DNA of 6,476 nucleotides from the NCBI GenBank assembly GCA_050011095.1, contig JBEKJU010000334.1:1-6476 (forward strand). Direction: 5' to 3'. Below, one piece after another: positions 1-5,613 of this stretch (position 1 is its first letter; each line of letters opens with the position of its first letter). Origin of the DNA: JBEKJU01 sp050011095. Its GTDB lineage: Bacteria > Desulfobacterota > Syntrophorhabdia > Syntrophorhabdales > WCHB1-27. Below the pieces are notes generated by a model that worked only from the letters and a program-made list of their open reading frames with translations, searched no databases and was not told the DNA's origin. The position numbers and the translations under genes are program-made.

Positions 1-104
1 TCCAGAACCGCCACCTTCAGACCCGCCTTTGCCAGGTAGCCCGCGGTGCAGAGCCCGTTCGGACCAGCTCCAATGATGATGCCATCGAATTCCAGTTCCC
101 TCAT
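1..104 (-). CDS. FAD-dependent oxidoreductase, phytoene-desaturase-like (N-terminus only, cut by window edge)
   Basis: The first 34 codons of a flavoprotein, reading leftward off the window. The start ATG is at 104-102, preceded by AAGGAGG (115-109 on the minus strand) four bases upstream. The peptide carries the Rossmann dinucleotide-binding motif GAGPNG at residues 12-17, followed by a helix and the second strand ending in VAVL. This is the FAD ADP-binding unit of the phytoene desaturase/amine oxidase superfamily. All visible bases are identical to the start of the complete oxidoreductase at 3990, so this is either a second copy of that gene or the end of a repeat. It is divergent from the LysR gene at 294, a usual arrangement for a regulator and its target. 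Whether the rest of the gene is present and intact cannot be seen. Confidence 0.8.
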   Translation of the reverse strand, partial: MRELEFDGIIIGAGPNGLCTAGYLAKAGLKVAVL

Positions 105-122
105 GACGCCTCCTTACTGTTT
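1..122. repeat. Left arm of a 122-bp perfect inverted repeat
   Basis: Read in reverse complement, these bases equal 3972-4093 without a mismatch. The arm covers the last 18 bases before the oxidoreductase ATG, including the ribosome binding site, and its first 104 coding bases. Identity stops abruptly at position 123, where this side has G (C on the minus strand) and the other copy has T. At the left the repeat reaches the window edge and may continue beyond it. Confidence 0.97.
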
Positions 123-143
123 GGGATCAAAGTCACAATTGGC

Positions 144-173
144 TGTATAATGGCTCTATATCTGTTTTATACA
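144..173. promoter_or_regulatory. Possible operator: dyad TGTATAA-N16-TTATACA
   Basis: Two perfect 7-base arms (144-150 and 167-173) are separated by 16 bases. The right arm overlaps the -10 box of the leftward promoter, so a protein bound here could block or modulate oxidoreductase transcription. Divergent LysR genes usually have a dyad site in the shared gap, which makes the LysR at 294 the natural candidate ligand. The arms are AT-rich, so chance is a real alternative. Confidence 0.3.
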
Positions 174-194
174 TGTACAATGACGCCGGGTCAA
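166..194 (-). promoter_or_regulatory. Sigma70-type promoter for the leftward oxidoreductase
   Basis: On the minus strand a TTGACC -35 box (194-189) is followed after exactly 17 bases by a TATAAA -10 box (171-166). Transcription would start near 159 and give a leader of about 55 bases before the ATG at 104. Five of six -35 bases and five of six -10 bases match the consensus, so this is the best promoter in the gap. Confidence 0.6.
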
Positions 195-243
195 TGCAAT
201 AAAACTGTCGGCTTTATTAAAAAAAGTTGTAAAATAAATGCAT

Positions 244-272
244 TTGTTATATTGTTAATAAGAAATAATTAT
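244..272 (+). promoter_or_regulatory. Tentative promoter for the first LysR gene
   Basis: TTGTTA (244-249), 17 bases, then AATTAT (267-272), in a very AT-rich stretch ending about 20 bases before the GTG start at 294. Both boxes are imperfect and several other registers are possible in this sequence, so only the general location is supported. Confidence 0.3.
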
Positions 273-293
273 ATGTGTCGGAGCAGATAGTCA

Positions 294-1277
294 GTGGCTT
301 TAGACATGAACATAAACCAGTTACGATGCTTCCACGCGGTAGTAAGAACTGGAACGTTCTCTAAGGCCGCCGATGAGTTGCACGTGAGCGAGCCGGCCGT
401 CTTCGTACAGGTGCGGTCCCTCGAACGGTTCGTCGGTTTTAAACTACTCGAAAAATTCAAAAGGGAACAGATGCCCACCGAGATCGGCAAGATGCTCGAC
501 GACTACGCCGAGCGGATATTTGTCCTTGTCGAGGAGGCGATGAATACGATAGAGGGGCTCCGGGACCTGAAGGCGGGGTGTTTACGCCTTGGGGCCACGA
601 GAGCCGTTTGCCAGTACCTGATGCCGCCCGTTGTCTCCCTGTTCCAAGATGAGTACCCCCTCATCAAGGTTCATCTCGACGAGGGTGGTTCGGAGGAACT
701 GTTGAGGGGCGTGCTGCGCCACGGGTACGAGATCGCCATTATAGCCAGGATGAATTACCCCGATGAGGTGAATGCCGTGCCTTTCACCAAAGATGAGGTA
801 TTGTTGGTCGTCTCGCCCGTAAGCAAACTGTTACGAAAGGGAAAGATTTCTCTTCAGGAACTGGCCGAAGAACCTGTAGTCTGCGCCAGCAGCGGAACGG
901 CCATCAGGACCGCGATCGAGAAAGCATTTGAGAAGAAAGGCCTCAAGCCGCAGGCCGTCATCGAAGCCCCCAATATAGAGTTTATCAAGCATCTGGTGAA
1001 ACAAGATAGAGGATATTCCTTTCTCTCCAGCGTGTGCGTGAGAGACGAGATCAGAAGAGGAGAATTGGCGACCATGCCTTTGGATGACGACAGTTTCTCC
1101 CTCTATGTGGACATGATCCATCTCAAGGGAAAGGTCCTCTCCCCCATCGCGTCAACCTTCCTGAGCTTTCTCCAGGCGAGAAGAAACTTGAGCAGCCTCG
1201 GGAGGCTTACCGATACGATCTCACGAAAGGCCTCCAGCGGACGGAATCGGTCGTCAGGGGCGCATCGGGGGCGCTGA
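294..1277 (+). CDS. LysR-family transcriptional regulator (first copy)
   Basis: A 327-residue LysR-type regulator. The N-terminal winged helix-turn-helix occupies about residues 5-65 and contains the typical TGTFSKAADELHVSEPAVF segment; an effector-binding domain of periplasmic-binding-protein type covers about residues 95-300. The start is uncertain: GTG at 294 has GGAG ten bases upstream, while ATG at 306 begins MNINQLR, the exact place where LysR proteins, including the second copy in this window, usually begin. The protein ends in a basic, low-complexity tail of about 30 residues that differs from the second copy. It is divergent from the oxidoreductase at 1-104 and probably controls it in response to a small molecule that cannot be predicted. 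By eye it shares roughly half its residues with the LysR at 2862-3800, most strongly in the DNA-binding domain. Confidence 0.93.
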   Translation: MALDMNINQLRCFHAVVRTGTFSKAADELHVSEPAVFVQVRSLERFVGFKLLEKFKREQMPTEIGKMLDDYAERIFVLVEEAMNTIEGLRDLKAGCLRLGATRAVCQYLMPPVVSLFQDEYPLIKVHLDEGGSEELLRGVLRHGYEIAIIARMNYPDEVNAVPFTKDEVLLVVSPVSKLLRKGKISLQELAEEPVVCASSGTAIRTAIEKAFEKKGLKPQAVIEAPNIEFIKHLVKQDRGYSFLSSVCVRDEIRRGELATMPLDDDSFSLYVDMIHLKGKVLSPIASTFLSFLQARRNLSSLGRLTDTISRKASSGRNRSSGAHRGR

Positions 1278-1287
1278 GAAACGCCAT

Positions 1288-1317
1288 TTGACTTCTAATT
1301 TTTAGTTGTGTTTTAAT
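1288..1317 (+). promoter_or_regulatory. Likely promoter for the Tm-1-like gene
   Basis: TTGACT (1288-1293), an 18-base spacer, then TTTAAT (1312-1317); each box has one mismatch to the sigma70 consensus. The start would lie near 1324, leaving a leader of about 155 bases. The spacer holds most of a 16-bp motif (1297-1312) that recurs at the promoter of the second LysR gene. Confidence 0.45.
1297..1312 (+). promoter_or_regulatory. Shared 16-bp motif, copy 1 (AATTTTTAGTTGTGTT)
   Basis: Matches the minus strand of 3845-3860 at 15 of 16 positions. Both copies lie in promoter regions and read in the direction of the downstream gene. It may be a binding site for one of the two LysR proteins, but the distance to the -35 box differs between the copies (3 versus 14 bases). 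Confidence 0.35.
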
Positions 1318-1347
1318 CGTTATCTTCCCCGGTAAGAGGGAGTAGTG

Positions 1348-1458
1348 ATGCAACGGCTGTTCCGTATATCGGGCATCCTGAATGGTCGGCCCCGGTGGAT
1401 GGGTCCTATCTCTTTTTTCGGGGCATCGATGACGGGGGATATCTATCGGGACAAATGA
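1348..1458 (+). CDS. Possible small protein or leader ORF (36 aa)
   Basis: ATG at 1348 is preceded by AGAGGGAG with a five-base gap, and the frame closes with TGA 20 bases before the Tm-1-like start. The peptide begins MQRLFRISGILNG and has no recognisable domain, signal peptide or membrane segment. It could be a short leader peptide translated ahead of the Tm-1-like gene. An overlapping frame looks equally protein-like, so this call is weak. Confidence 0.18.
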   Translation: MQRLFRISGILNGRPRWMGPISFFGASMTGDIYRDK

Positions 1459-1478
1459 AGCGCGAGGAGGAATGACCG

Positions 1479-2795
1479 ATGCCGATTGTGATAGTGGGGA
1501 TGCTGGACGAAAGAGAAGGCGCCCTGAAGGTCATCAAGGATCAGATAGAGATGAGGGGCCACAAGACCATATTGATCGATATCAGTATCGGAACGGGTGG
1601 AATCGTCTCGTCGCTCAAGGCGGACGTGACGTGTTCGGAGGTCGTCGAGCTGGCGGGAGGAACGATCGAGAAGGTGAAAGCCCTGCTCGTCACGGAGAGG
1701 GACCGGGCAATATCCATGATGGTGGAGGGTCTGGCAAAAAAGCTGATGGAGCTTCACGGCACGAGGCAATTGGAAGGCGTCATCGCCATTGCGGGAATGA
1801 CCGGGACATTTGTGTCATTGACGGCGATGAACAGCCTTCCTTTCGGCGTTCCGAAGCTCCTGATATCAAGTGTCGTCGCCATGCCGGCTTATGCCAACTG
1901 GGTTGCCCAATACTTCGGGCTGAGGGATATCACGGTAATGAACACCGTGGTGGACACGGTCGGAATGAACAGGCCGGTCAAGACCCTTGCCTTGAACGGC
2001 GCCAACGCCATCGCGGGGATGGTGGAGGGAGCCGCCCGTTTTCTGGAGGAGCGGAGACCTTCCCTTGTGATAACTGAATTCGATTTTTGCGACGAGGGCG
2101 CCCACTACGTGCGGCACCTCCTGAAAGAGGAGTACGAGATGGTGTCCTTCCACGCGCAGGGCATCGGCGACAGGGCGGCCAGCGACCTTGTGAGCCAGGG
2201 ATTTTTCCAGGGATTCATCGATCTTGTTCCGGCAAGTTTCAGCGAATATCTCCTCGGGGGGAACAGGGCCTCCGGACCGAACCGTTTAGACGTGGCGCAG
2301 GGCGTTCCCATTCCGTACATCCTTTCTCCCTGCGGTTTCGACATGATTAGCTGCGGGCCCATCGAGAGAAAAGACAGTGGCGATTACCTGTGGGAATCGA
2401 GGAAATTGGCTGAAAGAAAGATTTTCCTGCAGGATGCCGTCAGGGTCCAGGCACGAACAAGTGCCGACGAGATGCGGCAGGTGGCGCGCGCGGTAGCAGA
2501 AAAGCTGAACAGATATAAATATAAAATGATGGTCAAGTTTGTCATCCCCAGAAAGGGGTTTTCCGCCCTCAGCGTCGAGGGCGCCGCGCTCTACGACCCT
2601 GCCTCCGATGAGGCATTCATCGGCACATTGAAGCAGCACCTGGACGCCGGGATAAAGGTGTTTGAGGTAGATACGGACGTAAATAACCGTGAGTTTGCAC
2701 GAACAGTCGTCGCCGCGCTGGCCGAGGCAATGCGGGCAAAGCCGCAGTTGCGGTGGGACAAGGCTTGGTTCCACGGATGGCGTGGAAAGCCGTGA
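1479..2795 (+). CDS. Tm-1-like ATP-binding / UPF0261 family protein
   Basis: A 438-residue protein of the UPF0261 family, related to the N-terminal ATP-binding part of the tomato virus-resistance protein Tm-1. Bacterial members are cytosolic and their function is not firmly known. Family signatures are visible: the opening VGMLDEREG and RGHKTILIDI; LPFGVPKLLISS (residues 120-131); DITVMNTVVDTVGMNR (150-165) and NAIAGMVEG (176-184) closing the first domain; then a second domain with FHAQGIGDRA (224-233), DLVPASFSEYLLGG (248-261) and the C-terminal FEVDTDVNN and FARTVVAAL. Length fits the family. The usual glycine-rich GGSGGT loop reads GMTGTF, and the segment after LLISS lacks the customary glycine, so this is a divergent member. 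ATG 1479 was chosen because GAGGAGG ends eight bases upstream; the ATG at 1472 is out of frame and too close to it. The gene converges on the second LysR gene. Confidence 0.9.
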   Translation: MPIVIVGMLDEREGALKVIKDQIEMRGHKTILIDISIGTGGIVSSLKADVTCSEVVELAGGTIEKVKALLVTERDRAISMMVEGLAKKLMELHGTRQLEGVIAIAGMTGTFVSLTAMNSLPFGVPKLLISSVVAMPAYANWVAQYFGLRDITVMNTVVDTVGMNRPVKTLALNGANAIAGMVEGAARFLEERRPSLVITEFDFCDEGAHYVRHLLKEEYEMVSFHAQGIGDRAASDLVSQGFFQGFIDLVPASFSEYLLGGNRASGPNRLDVAQGVPIPYILSPCGFDMISCGPIERKDSGDYLWESRKLAERKIFLQDAVRVQARTSADEMRQVARAVAEKLNRYKYKMMVKFVIPRKGFSALSVEGAALYDPASDEAFIGTLKQHLDAGIKVFEVDTDVNNREFARTVVAALAEAMRAKPQLRWDKAWFHGWRGKP

Positions 2796-2846
2796 AGGAG
2801 ACCTCCGGCGAAGGGTCATACACCCCCGGCCGCGCCCTCGTCGGAA

Positions 2847-2859
2847 AGGAGGGCCTCCT
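2847..2859 (-). terminator. Weak hairpin between convergent genes
   Basis: A 13-base palindrome (AGGAGGGCCTCCT) a few bases after the stop codon of the leftward LysR gene can form a five-pair stem with a three-base loop; on the minus strand it is followed by TTTCC. A competing pairing, GCCCTC 2834-2839 with GAGGGC 2849-2854, is also possible. The 66-bp gap has no proper T-run, so any termination here may be weak or Rho-dependent. Confidence 0.25.
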
Positions 2860-2861
2860 GC

Positions 2862-3800
2862 CTATAAGATCTTTCCTGCCATGGCATCGACAAAGTGGTC
2901 CAGGTTCTCCGCGCTGCTCGTTTGTTCGAGAAAATGCAGGAAGGTTGCGGCCGCGGGCGAAAGGGTCTTGCCCTTCAGGTGGATCACGTCGATATTGAGG
3001 GAGAAGGGTCCCTCATCAACGGGTATGACGACGAGTTTTCCGCGGTCCACCTCCCTTTTCACGCATACTTTTGCGAGGAAGGATATACCCCTGCCGTTTT
3101 TCACGAGGTTCTTGATCAACTCCGTGTTCCCCGCCTCGATCATCTCGGAAGGCGCGATATTCCTCTTCTCGAACTCGTGCGATAGCGCCTGCCTCGTTGC
3201 GGATCTCGTCTCCCTGCAGATCATGGGGTAACCGGTCAGTTCCTCAAGGGAACAGCGCGCCTTTGACGCTAGGCTGCTTTCCGGCGAGGCGATTAGAACC
3301 ACCTCCTCCCTGATAAGGGGAATGTTCTCGATCGAGTCCGGATAGGCCACTCTCGCCACCAGGGCCATTTCATAATCGTGGAAAAGGATGCCCTTGACCA
3401 GTTGGCTGGAACTCGCCTCTTCGAAGTGCAGCTGTATTTTCGGATGGCTCGTATGGAAGGCGGGAAGTATGATGGGCAGCAGGTATTGGGCCAGGGCGTT
3501 CGTCGTCCCCACCCTCAACTCTCCCTTCTTGAGCGCCCCCACCTCCTTTATTGCCCTCTCGGCCTCGTCGACAAGGACAAAGATCCGCTCGGCGTAGTCG
3601 TAGAGCATCTTGCCGATCTCGGTGGGCCTCAGGTCCTTTCCGAATTTGTCGAGGAGCTTGAACCCCAGGCACCGTTCGAGCGAGCGAACTTGAACAAAGA
3701 CGGCGGGCTCTGTCACGAACAACTCGTCGCCGGCCTTGGAAAACGTCCCGGTCTTGACGACCGAGTAAAAGGCCCTCAGCTGGTTCAAATTTATGTTCAT
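2862..3800 (-). CDS. LysR-family transcriptional regulator (second copy)
   Basis: A LysR-type regulator of 312 residues from the ATG at 3800. The winged helix-turn-helix is at about residues 5-65 (TGTFSKAGDELFVTEPAVF) and the effector-binding domain at about 90-295. The frame extends to an upstream ATG at 3833, but that codon has no ribosome binding site. The ATG at 3800 follows a G-run (GGGGGG, about five bases away) and begins MNINLNQLR, matching the family and the first LysR in this window. The DNA-binding domain is close to that of the first copy (shared EPAVFVQVRSLER, PTEIGKML, DYAERIFVLV), so the two may bind related sites; the effector domains are more diverged and may sense different ligands. 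It is divergent from the oxidoreductase at 3990, which it probably regulates. Confidence 0.93.
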   Translation of the reverse strand: MNINLNQLRAFYSVVKTGTFSKAGDELFVTEPAVFVQVRSLERCLGFKLLDKFGKDLRPTEIGKMLYDYAERIFVLVDEAERAIKEVGALKKGELRVGTTNALAQYLLPIILPAFHTSHPKIQLHFEEASSSQLVKGILFHDYEMALVARVAYPDSIENIPLIREEVVLIASPESSLASKARCSLEELTGYPMICRETRSATRQALSHEFEKRNIAPSEMIEAGNTELIKNLVKNGRGISFLAKVCVKREVDRGKLVVIPVDEGPFSLNIDVIHLKGKTLSPAAATFLHFLEQTSSAENLDHFVDAMAGKIL

Positions 3801-3844
3801 GTAGCCCCCCAACTTGCCGGAATCTCCGGTCATTCAAAAATACT

Positions 3845-3860
3845 AACACAACTATAAATT
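3845..3860 (-). promoter_or_regulatory. Shared 16-bp motif, copy 2 (AATTTATAGTTGTGTT on minus strand)
   Basis: Differs by one base from the copy at 1297-1312. Here it encloses the -10 box of the second LysR promoter, so a bound protein would be placed to repress it, as in the negative autoregulation common among LysR genes. Confidence 0.35.
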
Positions 3861-3880
3861 TAATTGTATTGCCCTGTCAA
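3851..3880 (-). promoter_or_regulatory. Sigma70-type promoter for the second LysR gene
   Basis: On the minus strand a perfect TTGACA -35 box (3880-3875) is followed after 18 bases by TATAGT (3856-3851), one mismatch from consensus. Transcription would start near 3844, about 45 bases before the ATG at 3800 and upstream of the alternative ATG at 3833. Confidence 0.6.
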
Positions 3881-3898
3881 CAGTGAAGCGACCATAAT
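3869..3898 (+). promoter_or_regulatory. Candidate promoter for the oxidoreductase operon
   Basis: TTGCCC (3869-3874), 18 bases, then CATAAT (3893-3898). The -35 box is poor (four of six) and abuts the -35 box of the opposing LysR promoter. A weak activator-dependent promoter back to back with a strong regulator promoter is the usual LysR layout. The leader would be about 85 bases. Confidence 0.45.
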
Positions 3899-3949
3899 GT
3901 GACATGTTTACGAAAAGGGCCAAAGAGGATTGCAAAGAACATCACAGGG

Positions 3950-3964
3950 TTCATGGTTCATGAA
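3950..3964. promoter_or_regulatory. Dyad TTCATG-GTT-CATGAA in the oxidoreductase leader
   Basis: A perfect inverted repeat with six-base arms and a three-base centre, ending 25 bases before the ATG at 3990 and 14 bases before its ribosome binding site. It may be an operator or a small RNA hairpin. It lies just outside the 122-bp repeat, and the other oxidoreductase copy lacks it. Confidence 0.3.
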
Positions 3965-3971
3965 AGAATTT

Positions 3972-4093
3972 AAACAGTAAGGAGGCGTCATGAGGGAACT
4001 GGAATTCGATGGCATCATCATTGGAGCTGGTCCGAACGGGCTCTGCACCGCGGGCTACCTGGCAAAGGCGGGTCTGAAGGTGGCGGTTCTGGA
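3972..4093. repeat. Right arm of a 122-bp perfect inverted repeat
   Basis: Exact reverse complement of 1-122. It includes the ribosome binding site and the first 104 coding bases of the oxidoreductase at 3990. The inner boundary (3971/3972) marks a sharp change from unrelated regulatory DNA to full identity. Confidence 0.97.
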
Positions 4094-5603
4094 GGCCACG
4101 GAGAATCTCCTCCTCCCCGGTATGCTGGTCGACAGCCATGCAATCTATCACATGATGGTCGAGTATGCCCCACCCTTCCGGGACTTCGAGCTGGAGAAGC
4201 GGTACGATCTGCAATGGATCTATCCCGATGTCCAGGTCGTCATGCCCTTCCAGGACGGGACCTACCTCGCCCTGTACAAAGACCCCGAGAAATCCGCCAG
4301 GTCAATCGCGAAGTTCTCCGAGAACGACGCCGAGTCGTTCAGGAATTTCGTCAAGTGGTCGGATGAGGCCATGGACGTCTTCCTCGCCCCGGCTAGCTAC
4401 GTGAACCCCCTGCCCAGCCTTGAGCAGGCGGCCAAGCTCGAAAACCACCCCGCCACGAAGTGGGACGACGAGCTGACCGGATATACCCCGAGACAGATCG
4501 TCGATTCCTGGTTCGAGAACGACAGGGTGAGGGCCCTCTTCCTCTATCTCGCCACCATGTGGGGGCTCGATTACGACCTGGAGGGTCTCGGCTACCTCGT
4601 GCCTCTGATGATCAACCGGGGCTGGCACTTCCGTCTCTCCCATATGGGGTCCCACCATGTGGCCCATCTCCTCGGGAAATACATCTCCGAGAACGGGAGC
4701 AGGGTGATAAGCGGCTGCGTGATCAAGCGGATCGTCATAGAGAACGGAGAGGCGAAGGGGGTCGAGCTGGATGACGGCACGATCATCAAGGCGAACAAGT
4801 TCGTCTGCAGCTCCCTCAATCCCCACCAGACCTTCTATGACTATGTGGGCAAGCAATACCTGGAACAGGAGCTGATCACGAGGCTCGATCAGTGGAGGTA
4901 CTCTGACATGAGCTTCTTCACGTGCCACCTGGCCCTCACCGAGGCGCCCCAGTTCACGGCCCTGAAGAACGACCCCGAGCTTGCCAAATCCCTCATCTAC
5001 GTGATGGGGTACGAGAGCGAGCAGGACCTCATTAACCATTTCGAGGCCTCTAAAAGAGGCGAGCTGCACGACGGCGGGTTCAACTGCTGCTTCCCCTCCA
5101 TCCACGACCCGATCCGCGTGCATCGCCGGCCTGACAGCGCCGTAAAGCATATAGGCCTCATCAGCCTGGAATGCGCCCCTTATAACCTGAAGGAGGGGGG
5201 CGCCCTTGCGTGGAACAAGATGAGGAGACCCTATGCGGAGAGCTGCAAGAAGATCCTCGAAAAATATGCCCCCAACATAAATCAGAAGACCATCGTGTGG
5301 GACTATATAGGAACCCCCCTCGATACGGAGAACAAATTCCCGGACATGAAGAACGGGTGCTTCAAGCAGGGCGCCTACCTCCCCCTGCAGATGGGCTACT
5401 TCAGGCCGAACGAATACTGCAGCCAGCACGATTCACCCATCAGGAAGCTCTACCTCGCCGGGGCCTCCACGCACTCGGGAGGCATGATTACCTTCGGCCC
5501 CGGCTTCAACGCCGCGGAGAAGATCGCGGAGGACCTGGGCGTCCGGAAGTGGTGGCCCGAGCCAAGGGGCGTGAAAGAGGCACGGGACCTGGGACTCTTC
5601 TAA
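3990..5603 (+). CDS. FAD-dependent oxidoreductase, phytoene-desaturase-like
   Basis: A complete 537-residue flavoprotein of the phytoene desaturase/COG1233 type. Residues 8-36 form the FAD ADP-binding unit, with GAGPNG at 12-17 and the ribose-binding Glu35. The C-terminal FAD signature LYLAGASTHSGG begins at residue 487 and continues through FGPGFNAAEKIAEDLG. Length suits the family. The GG...T loop that normally follows the acidic residue is not evident; the sequence there runs LLLPGMLVDSHAIYHMM. There is no signal peptide or clear membrane helix. The ATG has AAGGAGG (3979-3985) four bases upstream. It begins an operon with a 131-aa protein and a second flavoprotein and is divergent from a LysR gene. 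The fold suggests dehydrogenation, isomerisation or hydrogenation of a hydrophobic substrate. A carotenoid role is not supported, as no carotenoid synthesis genes are present. Confidence 0.88.
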   Translation: MRELEFDGIIIGAGPNGLCTAGYLAKAGLKVAVLEATENLLLPGMLVDSHAIYHMMVEYAPPFRDFELEKRYDLQWIYPDVQVVMPFQDGTYLALYKDPEKSARSIAKFSENDAESFRNFVKWSDEAMDVFLAPASYVNPLPSLEQAAKLENHPATKWDDELTGYTPRQIVDSWFENDRVRALFLYLATMWGLDYDLEGLGYLVPLMINRGWHFRLSHMGSHHVAHLLGKYISENGSRVISGCVIKRIVIENGEAKGVELDDGTIIKANKFVCSSLNPHQTFYDYVGKQYLEQELITRLDQWRYSDMSFFTCHLALTEAPQFTALKNDPELAKSLIYVMGYESEQDLINHFEASKRGELHDGGFNCCFPSIHDPIRVHRRPDSAVKHIGLISLECAPYNLKEGGALAWNKMRRPYAESCKKILEKYAPNINQKTIVWDYIGTPLDTENKFPDMKNGCFKQGAYLPLQMGYFRPNEYCSQHDSPIRKLYLAGASTHSGGMITFGPGFNAAEKIAEDLGVRKWWPEPRGVKEARDLGLF

Positions 5604-5613
5604 GGAGGCAACG

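Larger units (their letters stand above)
1278..1478. other. 201-bp gap between LysR and the Tm-1-like gene
   Basis: The first 50 bases are AT-rich and hold a likely promoter. The rest is G+C-rich and can be read in two coding-like frames. One is a possible 36-codon ORF at 1348-1458. The other is open from 1317 to the TGA at 1473-1475 with no ATG, GTG or TTG that would serve as a start, but with a bacterial-looking composition (it contains SAPVDGSYLFFRGIDDGG). The second could be the remnant 3' end of a lost gene. No clear terminator was seen after the LysR stop. Confidence 0.5.

Noticed and set aside
221..237. Third copy of the shared AGTTGTGTT motif in the first LysR gap
   Set aside because: Only AGTTGT (225-230) matches; the flanks differ, so it is expected by chance in AT-rich DNA.
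1472..2077. Plus-strand open frame of 201 codons starting at ATG 1472
   Set aside because: It overlaps the Tm-1-like gene in another frame, is rich in Arg, Gly, Asp and His, and its ATG lies one base from the GAGGAGG site, too close for initiation.
2286..2819. Minus-strand open frame of 177 codons
   Set aside because: It is antisense to the end of the Tm-1-like gene, which shows family motifs in its own frame. Composition is typical of a shadow frame.
3801..3833. Upstream ATG at 3833 as the start of the second LysR gene
   Set aside because: No ribosome binding site precedes it, and the extra 11 residues are absent from the paralogue; the ATG at 3800 matches the normal LysR N-terminus.
123..3971. 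Composite transposon or insertion sequence between the inverted repeats
   Set aside because: No transposase or integrase is encoded, the repeat arms are inside oxidoreductase genes rather than at element ends, and no target-site duplication could be seen.
4302..5429. Long open frame of 375 codons on the minus strand
   Set aside because: It lies wholly antisense to the oxidoreductase, whose FAD motifs are clear. High G+C with few antisense stop codons explains it; the peptide has no recognisable domain and no ribosome binding site.
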